Under the pieces are notes generated by a model, which saw nothing but the letters and a program-made list of their open reading frames with translations, did no database searches and was not told the origin of the DNA. From assembly GCF_017833415.1 (NCBI RefSeq), contig NZ_JAFICC010000002.1, positions 186,001 to 250,000 on the forward strand: 64,000 nt of DNA, read 5' to 3'. This document shows, piece after piece, positions 1-8,554 of the stretch (the first letter of the stretch is position 1; the number at the start of each line of letters is the position of its first letter). A program made the position numbers and the translations under genes. The stretch is from Flavobacterium sp. 1355 (GTDB taxonomy: Bacteria > Bacteroidota > Bacteroidia > Flavobacteriales > Flavobacteriaceae).

Positions 1-72
1 GTTGATATCGTAACGACTTTAAACAATGAAGAAATTGCAAACGGACAAATGAAAACCGTTATAGCTAAATAA
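1..72 (+). CDS. 3' end of an upstream gene (partial, unidentified)
   Basis: The first 72 bases read in frame 1 as 23 residues ending in TAA, only 7 bases before the next start. It is probably the last part of a gene in the same pigment operon. The tail (ending QMKTVIAK) is too short for me to assign a family. It does not look like the end of a FabG ketoreductase or of a tyrosine ammonia-lyase, two enzymes one would expect nearby. Confidence 0.55.
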   Translation, partial: VDIVTTLNNEEIANGQMKTVIAK

Positions 73-79
73 TATTTGT

Positions 80-547
80 ATGAGAACTGCTGTTGATATT
101 CAGAATTACCTGCCGCACAGAGCACCGTTGCTTATGGTAGATTTGATTTTGAATATAGAAGCCAATTTTGTAGAAACAGTTTTCCTGATAAAAGAAGACA
201 ATATTTTTGTTAATAATGATGTTTTTATCGAAGCTGGTTTAATAGAAAATACAGCACAAACCTGTTCTGCTATAGTCGGAAAAAAATATTTTTTTAACGA
301 GAACGGAACAGAAAATGAAGACATCAATATAATTGGTTTTATAAGCGCAATAAAAAACCTCAAAATACACGAACTGCCAAAAGCTTATGATACGATTATA
401 ACCAGAGCAAATTTGGTTTCTAAATTTGATGGCGGTGATTATACTTTATGCACAATGAGCTGCGAAAGTTTCCTCGGAGAAAAAATACTTCTGGAGTGCG
501 AAATTAATTTGTTTATTCAAAAGACAATTTCGGCTATATTAAAATAA
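80..547 (+). CDS. hot-dog 3-hydroxyacyl-ACP dehydratase, FabZ/ApeP-like
   Basis: This 155-residue protein probably dehydrates 3-hydroxyacyl-ACP intermediates during polyene chain extension in the cytoplasm. The N-terminal motif LPHRAPLLMVD (residues 11-21, His13) matches the catalytic histidine region of FabZ-type hot-dog enzymes, and EAGLIENTAQ (51-60) matches the central helix carrying the acidic residue. Length fits the family. The start lies 7 bases after the preceding stop, and a second, different dehydratase lies at 12380, as in aryl-polyene clusters that carry two dehydratases. The family call is by motif; substrate is inferred from context. Confidence 0.75.
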   Translation: MRTAVDIQNYLPHRAPLLMVDLILNIEANFVETVFLIKEDNIFVNNDVFIEAGLIENTAQTCSAIVGKKYFFNENGTENEDINIIGFISAIKNLKIHELPKAYDTIITRANLVSKFDGGDYTLCTMSCESFLGEKILLECEINLFIQKTISAILK

Positions 548-570
548 TTCCACTCGAAAACCAAACCTTT

Positions 571-975
571 ATGGAAAAAGATAAAGTACCACAAGACACG
601 AGCAATTTAACGAAAAACAACGTAAAAGAACTTTTATACGCAACTGACGAAAATGGCAATTATACCACAACGTTAAGTACAGGATGGGAGCCCAAAACAA
701 TAGCGCTTGCAAATTCTATTGATGAAATAAATGAGCGAATTGCCGAAGCCAGACAACAAGTTTTAAACGGCGAAGTAAGTCCTATTGTTTATTTTATGGA
801 AGTCAACAAAATGGATCTGACGATTTTGGCAAGTTATGTTGGATTGTGGAAATGGCGTGTAAAAAGACATTTTAAACCAAAAAATTTTGCTACCTTAAGT
901 GATAAAATTTTACAGAAATATGCCGACGCTTTTGAAATATCAATAGCTGAACTAAAAAATATCAAAACAGAATAA
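571..975 (+). CDS. small conserved protein with HTH-like C-terminus, pigment cluster
   Basis: I do not recognise a named family for this 134-residue protein. The N-terminal 45 residues are polar and probably flexible. The C-terminal half (about 80-130) has the look of a lambda-repressor-type helix-turn-helix: LTILASYVGLWKWRVKRH, then a helix ending in KYADAFEISIAEL. It could be a regulator or simply an adaptor with that fold. Its stop codon overlaps the next start (TAATG), so it is translationally coupled to the BtrH-like gene, which suggests a shared task. Confidence 0.6.
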   Translation: MEKDKVPQDTSNLTKNNVKELLYATDENGNYTTTLSTGWEPKTIALANSIDEINERIAEARQQVLNGEVSPIVYFMEVNKMDLTILASYVGLWKWRVKRHFKPKNFATLSDKILQKYADAFEISIAELKNIKTE

Positions 976-1973
976 TGCAATTAAATTTTACGCACCATCA
1001 ATCTGCTCACTGCGAAAACGGGGTGGCTTCGAATTTGTTAAAAAACAGCGGACTGAATATCAGTGAACCGATGGTTTTTGGTATTGGTTCCGGACTTTTT
1101 TTCGTGTATCTCCCTTTTATAAAAGTAAACCATGCTCCTGCAATTAGTTACAGAACATTGCCGGGACAAATCTTTAATAAACTGGCAAGCCGGTTAAATT
1201 TAAAAATAAAAAGACAAAAATTTTCTTCGGTTTCAAATGCAAATAAAGCTTTAGACGAAAATTTAAAAAACAATATCCCAACGGGATTGCAGGTTGGGGT
1301 TTATCATTTGAGTTATTTTCCCGATGAATACCGTTTTCATTTCAATGCACACAATTTAGTCGTTTATGGCAAAACAGAAACAGATTATTTGGTAAGTGAC
1401 CCGGTTATGGAAACCGTTACTACTTTAACGCATGATGAATTAGACAAAGTACGTTTTGCAAAAGGTGCTTTTGCACCACGCGGACAAATGTATTATCCCA
1501 TTCAGATTCCGGGAACCGTAGATTTGAAAAGTGCCATCATTAAAGGAATTAAAAATACGTGTCGCGATATGCTCGCCCCAATGCCAATTGTCGGTGTAAG
1601 GGGAATCAAATTCGTATCGAGACAAATTCGAAAATGGCCATTAAAACACGGAACAAAAAAAGCCAACCATTATCTGGCACAAATGGTTCGGATGCAGGAA
1701 GAAATCGGTACCGGCGGCGGAGGTTTCCGTTTTATTTATGCGGCATTTTTACAGGAAGCTTCAGTTATTTTAAATAATGAAGAACTAAAAATACTTTCTA
1801 AAGAAATGACACAAATTGGAGATTCATGGAGAGATTTTGCCGTTGAAGCTTCTAGAATCTACAAAAACAGAAGTGCCAAAGAAGATGCTTACAACACTAT
1901 TGCCGATGAACTTTTGGACATTGCCAACAGAGAAGAAATCTTTTTTAAGAAATTAAAAAAAGCAATCAGCTAA
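975..1973 (+). CDS. BtrH-like (BtrH_N/DUF4872) papain-fold acyltransferase candidate
   Basis: This 332-residue protein resembles the BtrH N-terminal domain plus the DUF4872 region. BtrH moves an acyl group from a carrier protein to a sugar amine in butirosin biosynthesis. A papain/C39-like catalytic set can be proposed: Cys13 (SAHCENG), His126 (HFNAHN) and Asp142 (VSDPV). The C-terminal half, about 180-332, is mostly helical. It starts at an ATG overlapping the stop of the HTH-like gene and is followed 4 bases later by an ABC transporter ATPase. In a flexirubin cluster such an enzyme could transfer the polyene acyl chain from ACP to an acceptor; that role is inference. Confidence 0.7.
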   Translation: MQLNFTHHQSAHCENGVASNLLKNSGLNISEPMVFGIGSGLFFVYLPFIKVNHAPAISYRTLPGQIFNKLASRLNLKIKRQKFSSVSNANKALDENLKNNIPTGLQVGVYHLSYFPDEYRFHFNAHNLVVYGKTETDYLVSDPVMETVTTLTHDELDKVRFAKGAFAPRGQMYYPIQIPGTVDLKSAIIKGIKNTCRDMLAPMPIVGVRGIKFVSRQIRKWPLKHGTKKANHYLAQMVRMQEEIGTGGGGFRFIYAAFLQEASVILNNEELKILSKEMTQIGDSWRDFAVEASRIYKNRSAKEDAYNTIADELLDIANREEIFFKKLKKAIS

Positions 1974-1977
1974 TATT

Positions 1978-2730
1978 TTGAATCCCATTATTAAAATAGA
2001 ATCCCTTTCGAAAAAATACAAAAATGCAGAAATGTATTCTTTGAATGATTTTTCGCTAAACATATACGAAGGACAAATTTTTGGGCTACTAGGCCCAAAT
2101 GGTGCCGGAAAAACAACTTTGATTTCTATGCTTTGCGGTTTGGTAAAACCGACTGCCGGTCATTTTACTATTTATGATCTGAACTATGCAAATCATTCTA
2201 AAAAAATCAAAAAAATTATTGGCGTTGTGCCGCAGGAATATGCTTTATATCCAACACTAACTGCCAGAGAAAACCTGCAGTATTTTGGTAGCATGTACGG
2301 CTTGAAAGGATCTGATTTAAAAGATAAAGTAGTTGAAACTTTAGACCTTTTAGGATTGCTGAAATTTGCAGACAAGCGTATTGAGACCTTCTCGGGCGGA
2401 ATGAAACGCAGAGTAAATCTTATTGCCGGAATTCTGCACAATCCAAAAATTTTATTTTTGGACGAACCAACCGTTGGTGTTGATGTTCAGTCAAAAAATG
2501 CTATAATAGATTATCTGAAAGTATTGAACCAAAACGGAACAACAATTATTTATACTTCGCATCATTTGGCCGAAGCCGAAGATTTTTGTTCCAATATAGC
2601 CATTTTAGACAGAGGCAGAATTTTTGCACAAGGATCACCGGAAAGCTTAATTCATTCAACACAAGAAGCCAGAAATCTCGAAGATGTTTTTATTTCATTA
2701 ACCGGTAAAGACTTTAGAGATGATATATAA
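1978..2730 (+). CDS. ABC-2 type transporter ATP-binding protein
   Basis: A 250-residue ATPase that powers an inner-membrane exporter with the permease encoded next. All motifs are present: Walker A GPNGAGKTT (residues 39-47), a Q-loop (VVPQEYALYP), signature FSGGMKRR, Walker B ILFLDEP and the switch histidine in TSHH. The start is TTG, 4 bases after the previous stop; there is no closer in-frame ATG that keeps the conserved N-terminal strand. The gene overlaps the permease start by 11 bases, so the two are coupled. The substrate is unknown; export of pigment or an intermediate is inferred from position. Confidence 0.88.
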   Translation: MNPIIKIESLSKKYKNAEMYSLNDFSLNIYEGQIFGLLGPNGAGKTTLISMLCGLVKPTAGHFTIYDLNYANHSKKIKKIIGVVPQEYALYPTLTARENLQYFGSMYGLKGSDLKDKVVETLDLLGLLKFADKRIETFSGGMKRRVNLIAGILHNPKILFLDEPTVGVDVQSKNAIIDYLKVLNQNGTTIIYTSHHLAEAEDFCSNIAILDRGRIFAQGSPESLIHSTQEARNLEDVFISLTGKDFRDDI

Positions 2731-4003
2731 AATTTGGATGTCGGTTGTAAAAGAATTTCTTCTGCTAAAAAGAGATTTAGGCGGATTGATCATTTTATTT
2801 ATCATGCCTTTGGTTTTGGTTATCACTGTTACTTTAATTCAGGACAGTACTTTTAAAACCGTTAGTGATTCTAAAATTCCTATTTTATTGGTTGATAATG
2901 ACAAAGGTTCTGTTTCTAAAACCGTTTTTGACAATTTAGAAAAAAGCAGCTTATTTAATGTAGTTACTCAAATTGACGACAAACCAATTACCGAAGAAAT
3001 TGCAAAAGAAGCTGTTTACAAAGGAAAATTTCAATTAGCAATTGTAATTCCGCAACATTTAAGTACTGATTTGCAGGCCAAAATTGACCAGAATGTCGAA
3101 AAAATTGTCAGCAGTATGGGCTTGACAGACAGTGCTGCAATAGTTACACCTTCTCGAATAATCAAAGAAAAGGAAGTGAAATTATATTTTGACCCGGCGG
3201 TTCAGATGAGTTTTAAAAATGCTGTGATGAGTTCGATCGACAAAATGATTTCGCAGATCGAAACCAAATCTATTTACACGACTTTTCAGAATCAGTTAGG
3301 CGAAGGAACTACTTCATTCGAGCAAAAGAGTTTTATTACTTTTAAAGAAATAATTCCGAAAATAAACGACAAAGAAGTTCTTCCAAATTCGGTACAGCAT
3401 AATGTACCGGCCTGGACGCTTTTTGCAATATTTTTTATCGTACTTCCGTTGTCTATCAATATAGTAAAAGAAAAATCACAAGGAACATTTGTTCGATTAT
3501 TAACCAATCCGGTTTCTAATCTGATTGTCATTATCGGAAAAACGATTACGTATGCTGTAATCTGTATGATTCAGTTTTATATGATGGTTGCCGTTGCTGT
3601 TTTTCTATTTCCGCATATTGGTTTGCCTTCCTTAAATATCGAAGGGCATTTGATTTTAATGAGTGTCGTAGCGTTATTTTCTGGTTTTGCTGCAATCGGA
3701 TTCGGAATTTTGTTGGGAACCGTTGCCAGTACACAGGAACAATCGGCTCCTTTTGGCGCAACAAGCGTTATTATCTTAGCCGCTGTGGGCGGAGTTTGGG
3801 TTCCGGTTTTTGCCATGCCAAAAATCATGCAGATAATCGCAAAATCGTCACCAATGAACTGGGGATTGGACGCTTTTTATGATGTTTTATTGCGTAACGC
3901 ATCTCTATTAGAAATCATTCCGAAAATAAGTTTATTGTTTTTGTTTTTTATAATTACAACCTGGATCGCATTATTTTATGACAAGAAAAAAAGAACAGTT
4001 TAA
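2720..4003 (+). CDS. ABC-2 type transporter permease
   Basis: A 427-residue inner-membrane permease of the ABC-2 class. One membrane segment lies near the N-terminus (about 20-42), then a large extracytoplasmic region (about 43-225), then about five segments toward the C-terminus. This is the layout of YhgE/DrrB-like exporters. It partners the ATPase at 1978 and overlaps it by 11 bases; its own 3' end overlaps the thioesterase gene by 26 bases. The tight overlaps indicate one transcript with the biosynthetic genes. Confidence 0.87.
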   Translation: MIYKIWMSVVKEFLLLKRDLGGLIILFIMPLVLVITVTLIQDSTFKTVSDSKIPILLVDNDKGSVSKTVFDNLEKSSLFNVVTQIDDKPITEEIAKEAVYKGKFQLAIVIPQHLSTDLQAKIDQNVEKIVSSMGLTDSAAIVTPSRIIKEKEVKLYFDPAVQMSFKNAVMSSIDKMISQIETKSIYTTFQNQLGEGTTSFEQKSFITFKEIIPKINDKEVLPNSVQHNVPAWTLFAIFFIVLPLSINIVKEKSQGTFVRLLTNPVSNLIVIIGKTITYAVICMIQFYMMVAVAVFLFPHIGLPSLNIEGHLILMSVVALFSGFAAIGFGILLGTVASTQEQSAPFGATSVIILAAVGGVWVPVFAMPKIMQIIAKSSPMNWGLDAFYDVLLRNASLLEIIPKISLLFLFFIITTWIALFYDKKKRTV

Positions 4004-4427
4004 CGAGGCGACTCACCTGACCGTTTCTCACGAAATCAGAATTCGTTTTAACGAAACTGACCCGCTTGGAATCGTTTGGCATGGCAATTATATCACCTAT
4101 TTTGAAGATGGGCGTGAAGCCTTTGGACGCAAACACGGACTTACTTATCTGGATATTGGCAATACAGGTTATACAACGCCAATCGTAAAATCGAAATGCG
4201 AGCATAAATTGTCTTTGCGTTACGGCGATGTCGTGACAATCGAAACAACTGTTGTAGACACTCCGGCTGCAAAAATGATTTACCGTTTTAAAATTATAGA
4301 TGTGAAAGGCGAAGTAGCCTGCACAGGCGAAACTGTTCAGGTTTTTTTAGATAAAGAAGGAAATTTAATGCTGACAAATCCTCCTTTTTATGAGGAATGG
4401 AAACGAAAAGTCGGGTTATCGAAATAG
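3978..4427 (+). CDS. acyl-CoA/acyl-ACP thioesterase, 4HBT hot-dog family
   Basis: A 149-residue hot-dog thioesterase. The segment FNETDPLGIVWHGNYITYF carries the family aspartate (in TDPLG) and the WHGNY motif of 4-hydroxybenzoyl-CoA/YbgC-type thioesterases. Similar thioesterases recur in aryl-polyene clusters and may release or edit polyene chains. The gene begins 26 bases before the permease ends and closes the first block of the operon. A 232-base spacer with three palindromic repeats follows. Confidence 0.82.
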   Translation: MTRKKEQFNEATHLTVSHEIRIRFNETDPLGIVWHGNYITYFEDGREAFGRKHGLTYLDIGNTGYTTPIVKSKCEHKLSLRYGDVVTIETTVVDTPAAKMIYRFKIIDVKGEVACTGETVQVFLDKEGNLMLTNPPFYEEWKRKVGLSK

Positions 4428-4442
4428 AACACTAAATTCATT

Positions 4443-4640
4443 ACCTGCAAGGTTTTTCAAAACCTTGTAGGTATAAGTTTTAAAGAAACTAGTAAAATGA
4501 AATCAAGCATACCTACAAGGTTTTGGAAACCTTGCACGAATAAATAATATAAATTCGCTTAATCTGCAAAATCTGTGTGAAATTTTTTTCAGATAAAGTT
4601 TTTAAAATAAATGCCTACAAGGTTTTGGAAACCTGGCAGG
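4443..4640. repeat. three copies of a palindromic intergenic repeat
   Basis: The spacer between the thioesterase and ketosynthase genes holds three imperfect copies of one palindrome, core CTACAAGGTTTTGGAAACC, at 4443-4472, 4511-4536 and 4613-4640. The first is nearly perfect: CAAGGTTTT and AAAACCTTG arms inside ACCTGC/GTAGGT flanks. Between them is a fragment reading aatctgcaaaatctgtgtga, another repeat type common between flavobacterial genes. No U-tract follows any copy, so these look like REP-type elements rather than terminators. Confidence 0.75.
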
Positions 4641-4659
4641 AGAGAAATAGAAATCATAA

Positions 4660-5799
4660 ATGTTAAGAGAAATATACATAACCGAAACAAATTGTATCAC
4701 GCCTTTGGGTTTTGATGTCGAAACCAACATCGAAGCGATTCTTCGTGGTGATTCTGGTATTCAGCTTCATAATGATATTTCTTTGATGCCAAGTTCATTT
4801 TATGCTTCGATTATTCATGATGAAAAAATAAACAGTGCTTTTGCTAAAATCAGCACCGAAACCAAATATTCACGTTTAGAAAAAATGATGATTTTGGCTT
4901 TGGAGCCGATTATCAAAAATTCAGGAATTGAATTAAACTCTAAAACGGCTTTTATACTTTCTACCACAAAAGGAAATGTTACTGCTTTGAAAAACGATTC
5001 TGAAGAAAATTTTAATAATGCCTATTTAGATGTTCTGGCAAAAAACATTTCAGATTTCTTCAAGTTTCAGACACAGCCAATTGTCGTTTCAAATGCTTGT
5101 GTTTCCGGAATTTTAGCGGTTTCTATTGCTAAAAGAATGATTCAGTCAGAGCTTTACGACTCTATTTTTATTGTGGCTGGTGACGAAGTTTCAGAATTTG
5201 TTTTATCCGGTTTTAATGCATTTCAAGCCATGAGCGATTTGCCTTGCAAACCGTATTCTAAAAACAGAACCGGAGTAAGTTTGGGCGAAGCAACGGCAGC
5301 CGTTTTAATTTCGGCGGAAGCCAAAAACGCTAAAATTAAAGTAATCGGCGACAGCTCAATAAACGATGCAAATCATATTTCGGGTCCGTCCAGAACCGGT
5401 GAAGGTTTGTTCAGAAGTATTCAGAATGCTTTGAAAGAAGCTCAGATTGAAGCCGATAAATTAGATTATATTTCTGCACACGGAACGGCAACTCCGTTTA
5501 ATGATGAAATGGAAGCTATTGCGTTTAGTCGCCTAGGTTTACAAAATGTTCCGGTAAATAGTTTAAAAGGTTTTTACGGCCATACCTTAGGCGCTTCGGG
5601 ATTATTAGAAACGGTAATTGCGATTGAATCTGCCCATCAAAATAAACTTTTTGAATCGAAAGGTTTTGATGAAATTGGGGTGAGCGAAACAATAAATATT
5701 ATTGAGAAAAATGAAGAGGCAACTATTGAGTATTTTTTGAAGACGGCTTCTGGATTTGGAGGTTGTAATACGGCGGTTGTTTTTGAGAAATTGAAATGA
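4660..5799 (+). CDS. beta-ketoacyl-ACP synthase (complete, KAS I/II type)
   Basis: A 379-residue condensing enzyme for chain elongation. The Cys-His-His triad is intact: Cys147 in SNACVSG, His274 in SAHGTATP and His308 in YGHTLGASG. It is somewhat shorter than FabF (about 410). It is one of two catalytically complete ketosynthases in the operon; the other is at 7352, and 8551 is a chain-length-factor-like partner. Which of the two complete enzymes pairs with 8551 cannot be told from sequence alone. The start ATG follows the palindromic spacer, and the stop overlaps the next start (ATGA). Confidence 0.88.
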   Translation: MLREIYITETNCITPLGFDVETNIEAILRGDSGIQLHNDISLMPSSFYASIIHDEKINSAFAKISTETKYSRLEKMMILALEPIIKNSGIELNSKTAFILSTTKGNVTALKNDSEENFNNAYLDVLAKNISDFFKFQTQPIVVSNACVSGILAVSIAKRMIQSELYDSIFIVAGDEVSEFVLSGFNAFQAMSDLPCKPYSKNRTGVSLGEATAAVLISAEAKNAKIKVIGDSSINDANHISGPSRTGEGLFRSIQNALKEAQIEADKLDYISAHGTATPFNDEMEAIAFSRLGLQNVPVNSLKGFYGHTLGASGLLETVIAIESAHQNKLFESKGFDEIGVSETINIIEKNEEATIEYFLKTASGFGGCNTAVVFEKLK

Positions 5800-6335
5800 G
5801 AAGTTTAAAAAATTTAAATATTAGAAAAAGTATTGAACAAAATAAATTAGTCTATTCTGAAGATTGGCTTGAGAAATTTGGGACAATAACTTTATATCTA
5901 TTTTTTAGCTGGGGATTTCTAATGCCTTTTGTAGTTTATTTTAATCCTTATCGTGATTATTCAAAAACTGGAATTGAGTTTTACCTGCTTTTTATTTTTA
6001 GTTTATATTGTGCCTTTACAATTTACAGAAAAGCAACTGAAAAATGGCTAAGTAAAATTGTGAGCAAATACAATGCAGAAGAAAATAAATTACTCATTAA
6101 TCAATACTGTGAAAAAAAAGGTTTTGAAAAACATAAAAATTCTGGAAATTTAATCATTTATAATAGTCTTAATCATTTGGCTATTAATCCAAGATTTCAA
6201 ACAAGTAGAATATTTATTTTACACAAAAACGACATTTATTTTACAATGATTAAAGAAAATCAAAAAATGAATATTCCTGTTCTTTTTTCACAAATTAGTT
6301 TAAAGAAAGATATTAAAAATCTCTGTCAGAAATAA
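5796..6335 (+). CDS. hypothetical membrane protein within the pigment operon
   Basis: I do not recognise this 179-residue protein. It has two likely membrane helices (about 29-48 and 63-78) and a basic, lysine-rich soluble C-terminal half. Base composition is more AT-rich than its neighbours. It overlaps the ketosynthase stop by 4 bases (ATGA) and is followed 1 base later by the next gene, so it is transcribed with the operon. It may be a late arrival rather than a core pigment gene. Confidence 0.6.
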   Translation: MRSLKNLNIRKSIEQNKLVYSEDWLEKFGTITLYLFFSWGFLMPFVVYFNPYRDYSKTGIEFYLLFIFSLYCAFTIYRKATEKWLSKIVSKYNAEENKLLINQYCEKKGFEKHKNSGNLIIYNSLNHLAINPRFQTSRIFILHKNDIYFTMIKENQKMNIPVLFSQISLKKDIKNLCQK

Positions 6336-6336
6336 A

Positions 6337-6954
6337 ATGACTCAAAACAAAACCTACATACAATCCTACATCACTATCCAAAACAACGAAATTGTTTTGA
6401 ACGGAAATTCTCTATTCAAAATTGAACCAACCGATTTTGGTGATTTCTCTAAACAAGCGTATCGTAATTTTGAAATACAGTATCCAAAGTTTTTCAAAAT
6501 GGATGCTTTGAGCAAACTGGCTTTTTTAGGCTCTGAATTGCTTTTGAGTCCGATAATTTTGACTGAGCAGGAAAATAATATCGCTTTGGTTTTGGCCAAT
6601 AAATCATCCAGTTTAGATACCGATGTAAAATATCAGGAATCGATTTCAGACAAAGAAAACTATTTTCCGAGTCCGGCGGTTTTTGTTTATACGCTGCCAA
6701 ATATTTGTCTGGGCGAAATAAGTATTCGCCATCAGCTGAAAAGTGAGAATTCTTTCTTTATATTTGATGTTTTAAACGCCGAATTTTTGTCTAAGTATTC
6801 GGAGATTCTGTTAAACACAAATAAAGCTGATTCTGTTTTGTGCGGTTGGGTGGAGTATTTTAATGACAATTATAAAGCTTTTCTTTGCCTTATAAGCAAA
6901 GAGGAAAACGAGAAATATAGAAACGAAAATATCAATACATTATATAATAAATAA
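6337..6954 (+). CDS. ketosynthase-like N-terminal domain protein, no catalytic residues
   Basis: A 205-residue protein that resembles the short N-terminal-type ketosynthase domain (Ketoacyl-synt_2) found in aryl-polyene clusters. A typical core is seen at about 87-150: ALVLANKSSSLDTD, a SPAVFVYTLPN segment, then a GEISIRHQ stretch where a real ketosynthase would have its active-site cysteine. No nucleophilic cysteine or HGT histidine is present, so it is probably structural or regulatory. It sits 2 bases upstream of the acyl carrier protein gene. Family assignment is moderate. Confidence 0.62.
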   Translation: MTQNKTYIQSYITIQNNEIVLNGNSLFKIEPTDFGDFSKQAYRNFEIQYPKFFKMDALSKLAFLGSELLLSPIILTEQENNIALVLANKSSSLDTDVKYQESISDKENYFPSPAVFVYTLPNICLGEISIRHQLKSENSFFIFDVLNAEFLSKYSEILLNTNKADSVLCGWVEYFNDNYKAFLCLISKEENEKYRNENINTLYNK

Positions 6955-6956
6955 TC

Positions 6957-7214
6957 ATGGAAGCATTAAAAGAAGAATTAAAAAATAAAATTATTACCAC
7001 TCTAAATCTTGAAGATATCGCAATCGAAGACATTGCAGATAACGATCCTTTGTTTGGAGACGGTTTAGGTTTAGACTCGATTGATGCACTTGAATTGATC
7101 GTGATTTTAGATAAAGATTACGGAATTAAATTAGTAGATCCGAAAGAAGGAAAAACCATTTTCCAGTCGATCGAAACTATGGCGGCTTATATTAGCGCTA
7201 ATAGAACTAAATAG
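6957..7214 (+). CDS. acyl carrier protein
   Basis: An 85-residue acidic acyl carrier protein. The phosphopantetheine attachment site is Ser41 in GLGLDSIDALEL. It is the only carrier protein visible in this window, although related aryl-polyene clusters usually have two. It would carry the growing polyene for the ketosynthases (4660, 7352), dehydratases (80, 12380) and thioesterase (3978). A 137-base spacer with a perfect palindrome follows. Confidence 0.92.
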   Translation: MEALKEELKNKIITTLNLEDIAIEDIADNDPLFGDGLGLDSIDALELIVILDKDYGIKLVDPKEGKTIFQSIETMAAYISANRTK

Positions 7215-7283
7215 TATTGTAGATTTTAGATTTCTTACATAGAAATATTCAAAATCAAATTCTAAAAAATCTAAAATTTCAAG

Positions 7284-7318
7284 AATCTTTGTCAAAGTTT
7301 TAAACTTTGACAAAGATT
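7284..7318. repeat. perfect 17-bp inverted repeat, intergenic hairpin
   Basis: The arms aatctttgtcaaagttt and aaactttgacaaagatt are separated by one T, giving a perfect 35-base palindrome between the carrier protein and ketosynthase genes. It is flanked by smaller repeats (agattttagattt, aatctaaaatc). There is no U-tract, so it is a REP-like element or an mRNA-stabilising hairpin that could protect the carrier protein message. Confidence 0.8.
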
Positions 7319-7351
7319 GAATAATCTACAATCTAAAATCATAAATCTAAA

Positions 7352-8554
7352 ATGACTAAAGGTGTTGCAATAACGGGAATGGGAATTATCTCTTCGATCG
7401 GAAATTCGGTGGAAGAAAACTACCATTCGTTAATCGAAAATAAAATCGGGATTTCCCGTATCGCTAATATTTCTACAGTTCATGCGGATGTTATTAAGGT
7501 GGGTGAAATCAAAAAAACCAATGAAGATCTTATCAATGAACTGCAATTAAACAGCGATAATAATTTTTCGAGAACCGCTATGATTGGTACTTTGGCAGCA
7601 AAACAAGCTGTTGAAAATGCCGGCATTACATCAATCAACGAATTTAGAACCGGACTTATTTCTGCTACCAGTGTGGGTGGAATGGACATGACGGAAAAAC
7701 ATTATTACGATTATTTTGAAAAACCGGAACTTGTAAAATATATTGCCTGCCATGACGGCGGAGATGTTGCTGATAAAATTGCCGAAGAACTGGGCTTAAA
7801 AGGAATGGTTTCGACTATTAGTACGGCTTGTTCTTCTGCTGCGAATGCAATTATGCTTGGCGCGAGATTGATTAAAACCGGAAAATTAGACCGTGTAATT
7901 GTGGGCGGTGCCGATGCCCTGTCAAAATTTACCATCAACGGATTTAAGACTTTAATGATTTTATCTGACGATTATAATCAGCCTTTTGACAATAACAGAA
8001 AAGGATTAAATTTAGGAGAAGCAGCTGCTTTTTTGGTTTTAGAATCGGATGAAATTGTAGCAAAACAAAATAAAAAAGTGTTGGCAAGAGTTTCCGGTTA
8101 CGGAAATGCCAATGATGCTTTTCACCAAACGGCTTCTTCAGAAAATGGAGACGGTGCTTACCTTGCAATGAAAAAAGCTTTTGAGGTTTCGGGTTTAAAA
8201 CCTTCTGAAATTGATTATATCAACGTTCACGGAACTGCAACGCCAAATAACGATTTATCTGAAGGAAGAGCTTTACTCCGAATTTATAAAAATGAAACTG
8301 TTCCGGATTTTAGTTCGACAAAACCTTTTACAGGTCATACTTTAGCGGCCGCTGCTGCGATTGAAGCCGTATACAGCATTTTGGCAATTCAGAATAATGT
8401 GGTGTATCCGAATTTGAATTTTAAAACGCCAATGGAAGAGTTTGATTTGAAACCGGAGACTTCTTTAAAAAATAAAAACATCGAACACGTTTTGTCCAAC
8501 TCTTTTGGTTTTGGAGGAAATTGTTCTACTCTTATATTTTCAAAAAGCAAATGA
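7352..8554 (+). CDS. beta-ketoacyl-ACP synthase, FabF-like (complete)
   Basis: A 400-residue FabF-type condensing enzyme with an intact triad: Cys160 in STACSSAAN, His293 in NVHGTATP and His329 in FTGHTLAAAA. The end of the gene overlaps the start of the chain-length-factor-like gene by 4 bases (ATGA). This coupling is the usual arrangement for a ketosynthase and its heterodimer partner, so this is the best candidate for the elongating subunit of the polyene synthase. Confidence 0.9.
   Translation: MTKGVAITGMGIISSIGNSVEENYHSLIENKIGISRIANISTVHADVIKVGEIKKTNEDLINELQLNSDNNFSRTAMIGTLAAKQAVENAGITSINEFRTGLISATSVGGMDMTEKHYYDYFEKPELVKYIACHDGGDVADKIAEELGLKGMVSTISTACSSAANAIMLGARLIKTGKLDRVIVGGADALSKFTINGFKTLMILSDDYNQPFDNNRKGLNLGEAAAFLVLESDEIVAKQNKKVLARVSGYGNANDAFHQTASSENGDGAYLAMKKAFEVSGLKPSEIDYINVHGTATPNNDLSEGRALLRIYKNETVPDFSSTKPFTGHTLAAAAAIEAVYSILAIQNNVVYPNLNFKTPMEEFDLKPETSLKNKNIEHVLSNSFGFGGNCSTLIFSKSK

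Noticed and set aside
4443..4640. Transcription terminators after the thioesterase gene
   Set aside because: The palindromes lack U-tracts on either strand and the pigment operon continues downstream.
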